Shown here: positions 47,582 to 55,189 of the stretch, one piece after another
How positions within the stretch are numbered: position 1 is the first letter of the stretch
Layout of the letters: every line of letters begins with the position of its first letter
Assembly (NCBI GenBank): GCA_913056365.1
Contig: CAJXLT010000010.1
Span: 50,665 to 114,664, forward strand
DNA: 64,000 bases
Source: an uncultured Paenibacillaceae bacterium
Lineage (GTDB): Bacteria; Bacillota; Bacilli; Paenibacillales; K13
Direction: 5' to 3'
The notes under the pieces: model-generated
What the model was told of the DNA's origin: nothing
The model's database searches: none
Seen by the model: only the letters and a program-made list of their open reading frames with translations
Translations under genes and position numbers: made by a program

Positions 47582-47692
47582 TTCGTGCCCATGTGACCTT
47601 TGAGTTCATTGGTTTGCTTTTTGCGCTCATTGGTTACACAGAGGCATTCATCCGCTATCGCCACCTTACAATCATTGTACTCTTACCTTCTT

Positions 47693-47962
47693 CTACAGCC
47701 ACTCCTGATCCTTGGGCCTCAAGCGTTGCATTCCGTTCTTCGCACCACTATACAACCCGACCGCACTTAAGCCTAGCGTAGTACCCACCAGCACACCTTG
47801 AGCGAGATTCTCTGGTGCGACATAGCTGACCCCAGCAGCTACGCCTAATACAATCGCGGCAGCTGGTGCCCACGATCTAGGAAATCCAACCGCCGTAGCT
47901 ACTGAAACCAAACCGACAATTACGGGAATAAGCGCAACATTATACACTTCCACATCCATCAT
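47693..47962 (-). CDS. small membrane protein, probable holin
   Basis: 89 residues with three hydrophobic segments (about 8-25, 31-48 and 55-75) and a charged C-terminus (KNGMQRLRPKDQEW). Size, topology and position next to an amidase fit a phage holin. Its family is not certain. GGAGG lies 10 nt before the ATG and inside the end of the amidase gene, with which it overlaps by 4 bp. It is the last gene of the tail locus. Confidence 0.65.
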   Translation of the reverse strand: MMDVEVYNVALIPVIVGLVSVATAVGFPRSWAPAAAIVLGVAAGVSYVAPENLAQGVLVGTTLGLSAVGLYSGAKNGMQRLRPKDQEWL

Positions 47963-48711
47963 TCGTCTGAATCCTCCTTCATATAAGCGGCGTACCCTTG
48001 TTCATGCAGCTGTTGCACGAGTCGTTCCGCATTAGCTTGATAACGAAAGGCGCCGACCTGCACCCTGTATAAAGGTGAAGGCGACGCCTCAGAATCCTGT
48101 TGCTGTTGCTGTTGTCGAGGTTGCAATTCGTAAGTTTCAGCCATGCCGTCAGCGATTGCTTGGGCACATAAGCGCCGATACCTGTCCTGCTGGAGAAGAT
48201 CCGCCGACTCCCGGCATGTCATAAACTCACATTCCACAAGAATTGCCGTCATCGCCGTCTCTCGCAGCACATGGAAATTAGCCGCCTTCACCCCGCGATC
48301 CGGACGCTTAGCCCGCCGGATTAATGATTGATGCACTGCTGTTGCCAGCTCCACCGAACCCTTCGGTCGACTGGAATAAACGTACGTTTCGATCCCCTTC
48401 ACATCATTCCAAGTACCATTCCCATACGCATTCGCATGAATCGAGATGAACGCATCAGCCCCCCATGCATTGGCTGCAGCTGTACGCTGCGTCAAGGGAA
48501 CATCACGGCTGCCGTCATCGGCATGCGTGAACTTGATTTGCACACCTTCGTATTGCATGAGATACTCTTCCAAATAGTTGGCAACCATACGATTGAATTG
48601 AAATTCCCGCATGACCCCATCCGGCGTTCGCTTCCCTAGCGTGTTTGGTCCATGGCCGGCATCTATAGCGAACTTGAGACCCCGACCAGAATGACTTGGT
48701 GACACAACCAA
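47959..48711 (-). CDS. N-acetylmuramoyl-L-alanine amidase with SPOR domain (lysis enzyme)
   Basis: 250 residues. An Amidase_3 zinc domain (about 13-180) shows AIDAGHGPNTLG with the first zinc His, a His in SIHANAYGNGTWND and Glu in LVECEFMT. A Gln-run linker (about 195-205) leads to a C-terminal SPOR-like domain (RVQVGAFRYQANAERLV). It cuts the glycan-peptide bond of peptidoglycan and would release the particles. No signal peptide, as expected for a holin-dependent endolysin. The TTG at 48711 has AAGGAGG 7 nt upstream, which overlaps the stop of the previous gene. Confidence 0.88.
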   Translation of the reverse strand: MVVSPSHSGRGLKFAIDAGHGPNTLGKRTPDGVMREFQFNRMVANYLEEYLMQYEGVQIKFTHADDGSRDVPLTQRTAAANAWGADAFISIHANAYGNGTWNDVKGIETYVYSSRPKGSVELATAVHQSLIRRAKRPDRGVKAANFHVLRETAMTAILVECEFMTCRESADLLQQDRYRRLCAQAIADGMAETYELQPRQQQQQQDSEASPSPLYRVQVGAFRYQANAERLVQQLHEQGYAAYMKEDSDE

Positions 48712-48715
48712 GCCA

Positions 48716-49009
48716 TCACCTCCTTCTGCCAAGCTGAGACTGTAGTTCGTCTAGCTTCTCGATGACAATATCGTATTTCTTCGCAAACTCCGACAGCACC
48801 TCATAGTGCCTGCGCGATCGTTCTTCCGATTCGGCACGCAAGTCCGCCATTTCGCTTCGCAAGATTTCCTCGCGCTCGCGGGACTCGCTGCGTAACGTCT
48901 CCTCCCGTTCCTTGGACGTCCTCAACGTCCAGTAGAACAGCGAGACGAACAGCAAGGCGAACGGCCCGTACAACGCGAAGTAATCAGTAAGCTCGATCCC
49001 TTCGACCAT
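48716..49009 (-). CDS. BhlA/UviB-type holin-like protein
   Basis: 97 residues. One N-terminal membrane helix (about 10-28, YFALYGPFALLFVSLFYW) is followed by a highly charged coiled coil (EREETLRSESREREEIL and on). This is the layout of BhlA/UviB and XhlA proteins linked to bacteriocins and PBSX lysis. The ATG at 49009 has GGAGG 7 nt upstream. Its stop is inside the amidase ribosome site. Confidence 0.8.
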   Translation of the reverse strand: MVEGIELTDYFALYGPFALLFVSLFYWTLRTSKEREETLRSESREREEILRSEMADLRAESEERSRRHYEVLSEFAKKYDIVIEKLDELQSQLGRRR

Positions 49010-49038
49010 GGGCACGCCTCCTTACTGATTGGTAATCG

Positions 49039-49236
49039 TTATTTTCGGGACAAATAAGCGAGTTGTTTCATGATTTCGATATTTTGCTGATAGATCATGT
49101 CCAGTGACACTTCACGAGGGATTTCCCCAGCTTGCTGTGCCGCGTCAGCTTTGCGACCAATTTCCTCTACTACAAGACGAGACGGGTCTGCGGGACGAAC
49201 GTATTTGACAGAACGTTGTTTCGCATGCTTAGTCAT
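49039..49236 (-). CDS. small phage protein of unknown function
   Basis: 65 residues, basic N-terminus (MTKHAKQRSVKYVRP) and a helical middle. I do not recognise it. It starts 8 bp inside the previous gene with GGAGGTGG upstream, so it is certainly translated in the fibre-lysis part of the operon. Small genes at this point often encode fibre assembly or lysis accessory proteins. Confidence 0.6.
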   Translation of the reverse strand: MTKHAKQRSVKYVRPADPSRLVVEEIGRKADAAQQAGEIPREVSLDMIYQQNIEIMKQLAYLSRK

Positions 49237-49651
49237 GGGCTACCACCTCCACAGTATCGTTAGACATCACGTATTGATCTTCACCGTTGCTAGTTGTGAT
49301 CGTGACCGTGCCAGGTTCCTCAGAGGCATATTCTAGAAGTACTGTGCCGTCCGTAGGCGTTACTGGAATCTGCTCTCCTTCTACATCGAATAGGATGTCG
49401 TGGGCAAAATCTGTCGCAATGGTATCATCCCAATTGTAGATCGTTGCTGTGATTGTGGCGGTTTCTTGTCCGTCTGCTGTGATTTCAGGCTTGTCGGTGG
49501 TGAGTTTGATGCGGTAGCCTACGAATTGATCGTTGATGTACCATGTGCCGAGTTGTCGAGAGTCTAATTCTGAAATCTCGATCATCGTGTTAGGCGAGTA
49601 GGCTTGTGCAATTACGCGACCGCTGTCGTTTGTTTGGTTATAGTTCGGCAT
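49229..49651 (-). CDS. tail-associated protein with Ig-like domain
   Basis: 140 residues. The C-terminal 90 residues look like a bacterial Ig-like (Big) domain: ITADGQETATITATIYNWDD, VTPTDGTVLLEYASEEPGTVTITTS. No signal peptide. Ig-like domains on phage tails often bind cell-surface sugars. It lies 11 bp after the tail fibre gene with AAGGAG before the ATG, so I read it as an accessory of the fibre. Confidence 0.7.
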   Translation of the reverse strand: MPNYNQTNDSGRVIAQAYSPNTMIEISELDSRQLGTWYINDQFVGYRIKLTTDKPEITADGQETATITATIYNWDDTIATDFAHDILFDVEGEQIPVTPTDGTVLLEYASEEPGTVTITTSNGEDQYVMSNDTVEVVAHD

Positions 49652-49662
49652 GTTATCACTCC

Positions 49663-51090
49663 TTAGTTATATTCGATGACTTCCCAGGAAAATGTTAATC
49701 CTGTCTTACTATAACCATCCTCGTTTATAATGCTGAGAGTGGTTGAATTTATTAACTCAGCTCTTATTCTAGAACTATCTACAATGTTGTTAAAAGTAAC
49801 AAACGACTTAGATGTATTTACCCCCGAGATAGTAACATCCACCGAACTACTCGCCGCAGGACCAGCGACATTTCCACGCTGCACATTCTTCACTCCCCCC
49901 ACCGCCTTCCATGATCCGTTGTCGTTCCATTCGAGATAACCGCTTGTTGTACGCAATGATCCAGTATGCCATACCTTTCTTTCAGAACCGTTAAATGAAT
50001 ATAGTTCTCCGTTTGGCTTGACTCTTAGACCGTTCCCCACGTAAGGACTGTTACCATACCCCATATATAGCCAATTAAATGTATCAGTATCTGCATTACC
50101 ATATGCTCCGATTGCCGCGCTTGAGTCAGCTCCCTCGTGGGCTGCTTTTGTGTCATAAAAAAATATACCTCGTGACCATCCTCCCGAACTTGGTGACACT
50201 ATAGCCAAGTTACTGGCGTACATTCGGGCGTCCTTATTAAACTGTTGCACTCTAGTAAATGCGTTTTCTACATTCGTCTGCACTGGATTGGGAAGATTCG
50301 CCGAGTGCCACATTTCGGTCCAATTACTCCAATTATCCGATTCTTTCCACCTTGAAAATAACTTCCCGTCTCTTGCAACCTCTTGATACGCATAAGTAGA
50401 CGAGTGCTGGACGTGAATACCGAAATACTGGTTATTTGCGACTGGGCTATTTATATTTCCAGTGTAAAAACCGGTTTCGGTAATTGTATTCCAATCTACA
50501 TTGCCTTCTGCGGCCGAAAGGACTGCGCCTAATCCAAGAGATTGTGCCCATGTCTTGGTTACAGGATCAGGAAGGTTTCCGTTATGCCAAAGTTTTCTCC
50601 ACGGTTGCCATGTCGGACCTGTGAGCACACCCTGCCGCATATAAAACTCGTTATCACTAATCCCTGTTATGATTTGATAAATTGTATCCGATCCACGTGA
50701 CACGATTAATTGACCATATCCAACACTTGATGGACCATTCGAATAAGTTGGTCCGAGTCGGTAAAAGCCGGAGGTTGACACTGTATTTAAGTCAATACCA
50801 TCTGCCAATGACACGGTTTTTTTTGCAAACTTGCCGTCAGCATATGATTTCGCCGCCTGCTCCGCAGCATCCGCCTTCGCCTTCGCCCCAGCAGGGGTTT
50901 CCTTCGCATGCCATACCGCGCGTTCTGATGCTGTCACATGTGCTGTATTATCACCCACATGCGCATCCAACTCAGCTTGCGAGGCGGCTGCGTTATCGAT
51001 AGCATCGATCAGTGTCTGTTCGTTCTCTAGTGTGACGTTATCGCTCGCCTCCGGCCGTGGCAGGCCGAGCTTCGATGTCGTTGTCGCCAT
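49663..51090 (-). CDS. tail fibre protein with knob-like repeats
   Basis: 475 residues. The N-terminal 80 residues (EASDNVTLENEQTLIDAIDN) match the baseplate-attachment end of Firmicute tail fibres. The middle has two pyocin-knob-like modules, each ending in a WH..LP.PV segment (LWHNGNLPDPV and MWHSANLPNPV), and a third WHTGSLRT near the end. The last 100 residues differ in composition and probably bind the receptor. Base use in 49680-50800 is more AT-rich than in the flanking tail genes, which is usual for exchanged fibre tips. TAGAGGAGTG precedes the ATG. Confidence 0.82.
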   Translation of the reverse strand: MATTTSKLGLPRPEASDNVTLENEQTLIDAIDNAAASQAELDAHVGDNTAHVTASERAVWHAKETPAGAKAKADAAEQAAKSYADGKFAKKTVSLADGIDLNTVSTSGFYRLGPTYSNGPSSVGYGQLIVSRGSDTIYQIITGISDNEFYMRQGVLTGPTWQPWRKLWHNGNLPDPVTKTWAQSLGLGAVLSAAEGNVDWNTITETGFYTGNINSPVANNQYFGIHVQHSSTYAYQEVARDGKLFSRWKESDNWSNWTEMWHSANLPNPVQTNVENAFTRVQQFNKDARMYASNLAIVSPSSGGWSRGIFFYDTKAAHEGADSSAAIGAYGNADTDTFNWLYMGYGNSPYVGNGLRVKPNGELYSFNGSERKVWHTGSLRTTSGYLEWNDNGSWKAVGGVKNVQRGNVAGPAASSSVDVTISGVNTSKSFVTFNNIVDSSRIRAELINSTTLSIINEDGYSKTGLTFSWEVIEYN

Positions 51091-51103
51091 GTTTCACACT
51101 CCT

Positions 51104-51643
51104 CTACTGTTTGTACGTTTCCCAATCCGCCCAGTTCAGCGCCTTCGCATCTACATTCGCCCACGTGAGTGAATAGGTATCCAATGCTTCGTAGGTCATG
51201 TACGTAAAGGCGAAGTAAATCGCCAAATGAGCGGGTATAATTTCCTGAAGGGCTTGGCGTATATCGTCCAAGTTATCCGGAACCCCATGATTGCTGACAA
51301 AGGTAATCGTGACCGCATAGCCTACTGGATCCTCCGTCACGTCCACCTCACCATTGTCGTAAGCTTCCGCCACATCCTTCACAAGCCCAACGGTGACCGT
51401 CCCGACCCCGCGCAGCTTGGACTTGATGACGGAGCGGCGCTGGTGGAGTGGCTTCGCTTCGTCCGTAGGGATGCCGCATATACGCTCCCATTGCGTCAAG
51501 CCCCAAGTCGCGGTATCGACGAAGAGCTGATCCCGCACATCCCGAATGGCCTCGTTCAGCTCATTCAACTCTACAGCTTCCCGATCCAGCAGCTGCTCCG
51601 CTTCGCGAATCTCCCTATAGTAAGAAGGCAAATAATCGCTCAT
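51104..51643 (-). CDS. xkdU: baseplate wedge protein, XkdU/YmfQ family (DUF2313)
   Basis: 179 residues. It starts MSDYLPSYYREIREAEQLL and contains GLTQWERICGIP and the following SKLRGVGTVTVGLVKDVA, both typical of the DUF2313 tail proteins that follow baseplate J. Role: part of the baseplate wedge or fibre joint. The ATG at 51643 has GAGG 6 nt upstream; an in-frame ATG at 51664 inside xkdT lacks a site. Confidence 0.88.
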   Translation of the reverse strand: MSDYLPSYYREIREAEQLLDREAVELNELNEAIRDVRDQLFVDTATWGLTQWERICGIPTDEAKPLHQRRSVIKSKLRGVGTVTVGLVKDVAEAYDNGEVDVTEDPVGYAVTITFVSNHGVPDNLDDIRQALQEIIPAHLAIYFAFTYMTYEALDTYSLTWANVDAKALNWADWETYKQ

Positions 51644-51656
51644 GGACTGCCTCAAA

Positions 51657-52724
51657 TTACGCATCCAGACTCACCGTCCCCAGCACGGCAACGTGCTCCT
51701 CTTCCATCGCAAGGTTGGTCGTACCGCCATTGACCGTCAGATCACTGTAATCCAGCACCGCCGGTGCTTCGAGAATCATGTTCGCGATCTTCGAGTACCG
51801 GACAATCGGATCAAGGAAAGCCAGTGATTTCAAATAAGCTTGCAACGCTTCTTCAATCTGCAGTTGGGCTTGGGCCAAGCTAGCTCCTGCTACAAGTGTC
51901 AGGCTTGCCGATACGTCAATCGGTGCTTCCGATGCAGCCTCCACCGTTACCTGCGCGCCGATCGGTCGAACCGATTCAATGTAGGCGGCAACCTCCGCTA
52001 CCTTCCCAGCTGGCGGCGCCGTACCCGCATCGTCCAGCACGACTACCTTCACCGTCAGCGGACCGTTCCACTGCGGGAATACCTTCACCGCCGCAATGCC
52101 GGGCACTTCCTTCGCCCACTGCTCATAATGGTTCGCATTACCGCTCGTCGAAGGCTTACGCACCCGATCCAAGTAGCGCTGCAGATAAGCCGCATCTGAC
52201 TCCGTATCGGTTCCGCCATCGAAAGCTTCTTCATTCGTAACTATCAGAATGCCAGCCAAATTGCCGCGAATGAGACCAATCGTTCCAGCCCCGACATTAC
52301 CGAACGCCCCTCCTGCAACAGCCTCAGCTGCAAGCTCGATCGTACCTGTAGACTCACCCGGAATCTCTCCCGCTTCCGTCGTAACGAAGGAGACCGCTTC
52401 TGCATCATCAGTCGCCAGTTCTGTCCCCTTCGGTATCAACGTGCCTGACGGTCCCGCGAACGCCACACTGCCGACAGCCTTCACAGCTGTCTTCCGGTAC
52501 ACCCCTAATTCACCGCAACGCTTGTCCAAATATTCGCCATATGCGGTGTCCGCAAACCCAGCTTGCAGCACTTGATCCAATTCCACATAGGACAAGGCCA
52601 GCTCAATCGCCGCCGGAGACAGTAGATCATAGGTAACCGAGCCTTGCCGCGTGTCGATATCTGCTGGGGATGCTTCCAGCATTCTTTGCAAAATCACTTG
52701 TTTGGTCTCACTTTCATAAGCCAT
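51657..52724 (-). CDS. xkdT: baseplate J-like protein (XkdT)
   Basis: 355 residues of the gpJ/XkdT family. LDKRCGELGVYRKTAV, FAGPSGTLIPKGTEL, RYLDRVRKPSTSGNANHYEQWAKEV and GIAAVKVFPQWNGPLTV are the conserved blocks. It is a main wedge protein of contractile baseplates. It overlaps xkdS by 11 bp. GGAGGTGAAGG lies before the ATG. Confidence 0.93.
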   Translation of the reverse strand: MAYESETKQVILQRMLEASPADIDTRQGSVTYDLLSPAAIELALSYVELDQVLQAGFADTAYGEYLDKRCGELGVYRKTAVKAVGSVAFAGPSGTLIPKGTELATDDAEAVSFVTTEAGEIPGESTGTIELAAEAVAGGAFGNVGAGTIGLIRGNLAGILIVTNEEAFDGGTDTESDAAYLQRYLDRVRKPSTSGNANHYEQWAKEVPGIAAVKVFPQWNGPLTVKVVVLDDAGTAPPAGKVAEVAAYIESVRPIGAQVTVEAASEAPIDVSASLTLVAGASLAQAQLQIEEALQAYLKSLAFLDPIVRYSKIANMILEAPAVLDYSDLTVNGGTTNLAMEEEHVAVLGTVSLDA

Positions 52725-53136
52725 CGCGCACCTTCACCTCCTCCATCACGCTGCCTTCCGTCGTATCCACATGTACCTCGATCCATAGACCATCATCTTC
52801 CAGGCGAAGTCCCGTTGCCTCGACAGTGCTAACGCGGTCATCCTGCAGCAGCGCTTCCTCCAGCAATCGCGGAATTTCGCTCTTGAGCCATGCCAGATCC
52901 CCGCTCCGTCCCATTAGCGCTTCGAGCTCGCTGCCGTATCGAGCATCATAGATCGGATAGCGTCCTCTCGTAGTTGCCAATACCTTGCGCACATATTGCT
53001 GTACGGCTCTCCGCCCATCTATTCGACCGGACAATCGTCTTTGATCCATATCCAGTTCGTAGGTCATCGTCGGCTTCTTCCCTGCTTGCTGCCAGCTTAC
53101 CGGCATCGTTCGAAGCTCTCTCGGACTTAAACTCAT
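52714..53136 (-). CDS. xkdS: baseplate protein XkdS (DUF2634, gp25-like)
   Basis: 140 residues. YELDMDQRRLSGRIDGRRAVQQYV and TTRGRYPIYDARYGSELEALMG are the signature of DUF2634, the Firmicute counterpart of the gp25 wedge protein. GGCGGT precedes the ATG, which overlaps the xkdR stop by 4 bp. Confidence 0.92.
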   Translation of the reverse strand: MSLSPRELRTMPVSWQQAGKKPTMTYELDMDQRRLSGRIDGRRAVQQYVRKVLATTRGRYPIYDARYGSELEALMGRSGDLAWLKSEIPRLLEEALLQDDRVSTVEATGLRLEDDGLWIEVHVDTTEGSVMEEVKVRDGL

Positions 53137-53471
53137 ACCGCCTTCACCACCTTGCTCAGTACAATAAATTGCTGATCTCCGTTCATAGACAGCAACAGTA
53201 CACGATCACCTGCTTGCCAAGGAGAACGGACCTCCATCATCGTATCTGTTCCCGCTCCTTCCATGCGTACCGTTCGCTCATGTTCAAGCCAATCTGCTGC
53301 AATGAGCAAATCTTCCGCATTCAGCTCCCAACGGATATGGTCAGGCTGTACGCGTATACCAGGCGGCGGTGCCGTAACCGTACCGAGCAGCAGCTTTTCG
53401 GATGGCTTACCGCTATGCTGCCGAATCAGCTGTACCCATCGACTGTACGGATTTCCTTCGAGTGCGTCCAT
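53133..53471 (-). CDS. xkdR: XkdR-like protein (DUF2577)
   Basis: 112 residues with a beta-rich pattern (LLGTVTAPPPGIRVQPDHI, DRVLLLSMNGDQQFIVLSKV). Order and size fit XkdR of the DUF2577 family, thought to belong to the central spike or hub. GGGGAGGACG precedes the ATG. Confidence 0.88.
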   Translation of the reverse strand: MDALEGNPYSRWVQLIRQHSGKPSEKLLLGTVTAPPPGIRVQPDHIRWELNAEDLLIAADWLEHERTVRMEGAGTDTMMEVRSPWQAGDRVLLLSMNGDQQFIVLSKVVKAV

Positions 53472-53501
53472 GTTCGTCCTCCCCTCTCTGCTCCCTTAGT
53501 G

Positions 53502-54497
53502 TTATCCCGTCTGTTCTGCTTCCATCTCTGGCACATCATCGGTCAAGGAGAGCGTTAGCTTCATACGATGACCCGTCGGGCTGATCGTGTGAGAATCGGA
53601 GGACACATAGAACGCTCCGTCTGTTTCCGTCACAGGTTCCCTTACATATATGAGCTTGCCCGCTATTACATCGATATTTCCGAGGGCCTCTACTTCTGTT
53701 TGCTGTTGAACCGTGCCCTTGGTAGCCAGCAGGCTGCGAGCCAGTTGGTCCATCTCGGAGCGAGTTAATTCAGGATCGACGCTTTCCACATGCTGCATCA
53801 AACCATAGCGGGCAACAAGAGCGGCATCTTCCCGCATAGCTTCAACTGGATTCCGGTCCTGATCCGAAGCTACCACCTTCACACGGGTGCTCATTTCTTC
53901 AATAGAACGGCTAGAACCAATGGTCAATAGCGAAGTCCCGCTTTGCAAGATCCACTGCAGCACGTTCCGCTTACGATTGATCAGATGCAACTTACCGTCG
54001 TTAGCAAACAGATGAAACCGCTCATTATTTTGCTTAGCTGTCTCCGTCAGAGCCATGATCATCATATTCCACAGCGTCTGATTCACCATCTTCAAATCCG
54101 GAATCACGTAGCCCGTATCGTCTATCTCACCTGTCTGCAACTCGAAATCTGCACACAGTTGGCGAATAAATTGCGACGCGGTCTGACGACGGATTCTGCG
54201 CGAATCTGTATTGCGGGTCAAATAAATGTTCTCGTCATAGGCCACCCATGATTCGTCTGCTCTACCATTCCGTGACGAACTGAATAAGATTCCGCGGAAC
54301 CGTTCCTCCCCATCCTGCATCCAGCGAATCGTGTCCCCCTCCGCTAATGGAAGCGCACGATTCGTCCCGTTCGTCGTATTGCGCACATTGAATTCCGACC
54401 GGCGGCACGCCTGCACGATATCGCCTGACCAACTCATACCCGTAATGAGTGCAGCGATCTCTCGCTCCTCATTCCAGATCACTTCCATGCCCTTCAT
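53502..54497 (-). CDS. xkdQ: XkdQ family hub protein
   Basis: 331 residues, beta-rich. MEVIWNEEREIAALITGMSWSGD, FNVRNTTNGTNRALPLAEGD and FHLFANDGKLHLINR match the XkdQ/YqbQ proteins that form the tail hub (gp27-like). It overlaps the LysM gene by 4 bp. Though sometimes annotated as hydrolase, no catalytic motif is evident. Confidence 0.9.
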   Translation of the reverse strand: MKGMEVIWNEEREIAALITGMSWSGDIVQACRRSEFNVRNTTNGTNRALPLAEGDTIRWMQDGEERFRGILFSSSRNGRADESWVAYDENIYLTRNTDSRRIRRQTASQFIRQLCADFELQTGEIDDTGYVIPDLKMVNQTLWNMMIMALTETAKQNNERFHLFANDGKLHLINRKRNVLQWILQSGTSLLTIGSSRSIEEMSTRVKVVASDQDRNPVEAMREDAALVARYGLMQHVESVDPELTRSEMDQLARSLLATKGTVQQQTEVEALGNIDVIAGKLIYVREPVTETDGAFYVSSDSHTISPTGHRMKLTLSLTDDVPEMEAEQTG

Positions 54498-55162
54498 CTG
54501 GCTGGCACCTCCAGCTCCTGACCCGGAACAATTAGATTCGGATCGGGCCCGATCACCTGGCGATTAGCATCATATAATTCCCGCCAACGGTCGCCATCAC
54601 CCAACAAGCGCTTGGCAATGAGCCAGAGCGTGTCCTGCGCCTTGACCACATACTCGCGGGGGATCACTAGGTCTTCACTGCCCTGATTGCGCAACTCCGA
54701 TGAGGCTTCCTCCCGGAAAACAGGAAACACATATTCCTTCAATGACAGGTCATAATAAATATCCCCCGGATGCCCACTCACTTCCCTATATTGAAAAGAC
54801 CGTATCGTCGCAGCCACATTCAACTTCGGTCCGCCCAATTGTTCTGTATCTGCAACGGCCAACTGAAAGCGCATCGGACGGCCTGACGCTTGCCACTGCT
54901 CAATCTGACGCACCAGCTCCCAAGGCTCTGGTACCGGCTGATACTCGCAATAAGAAGGATGATACTCCCTCGGGAATAACGAAGAGAACGATATTTCCCG
55001 CAGCTTCTGATTGCCGATGACCGTGCGCTCACCTAGCTGCAGCACATCCACATCCTCAAAGGCGTGCGTCGCGGATACGGATATCGTCTCCGGATTTACT
55101 GGAAGCTGGATAATCTCTGCTCCATTATTGAAGCTTAGCCAATATTTCAGCTCTGATGGCAT
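54494..55162 (-). CDS. xkdP: LysM-domain tail protein (XkdP)
   Basis: 222 residues. The N-terminal part has LSFNNGAEIIQLPVNPETI and FSSLFPREYHPSYCEY, typical of XkdP, and the last 55 residues are a LysM domain (YVVKAQDTLWLIAKRLLGDG to IVPGQELEVP). It links the hub and tape measure protein to the baseplate and may touch peptidoglycan during penetration. GGAAAGGAGGCGG precedes the ATG. Confidence 0.92.
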   Translation of the reverse strand: MPSELKYWLSFNNGAEIIQLPVNPETISVSATHAFEDVDVLQLGERTVIGNQKLREISFSSLFPREYHPSYCEYQPVPEPWELVRQIEQWQASGRPMRFQLAVADTEQLGGPKLNVAATIRSFQYREVSGHPGDIYYDLSLKEYVFPVFREEASSELRNQGSEDLVIPREYVVKAQDTLWLIAKRLLGDGDRWRELYDANRQVIGPDPNLIVPGQELEVPAR

Positions 55163-55189
55163 CGCAGTTCCGCCTCCTTTCCTCTGTCA

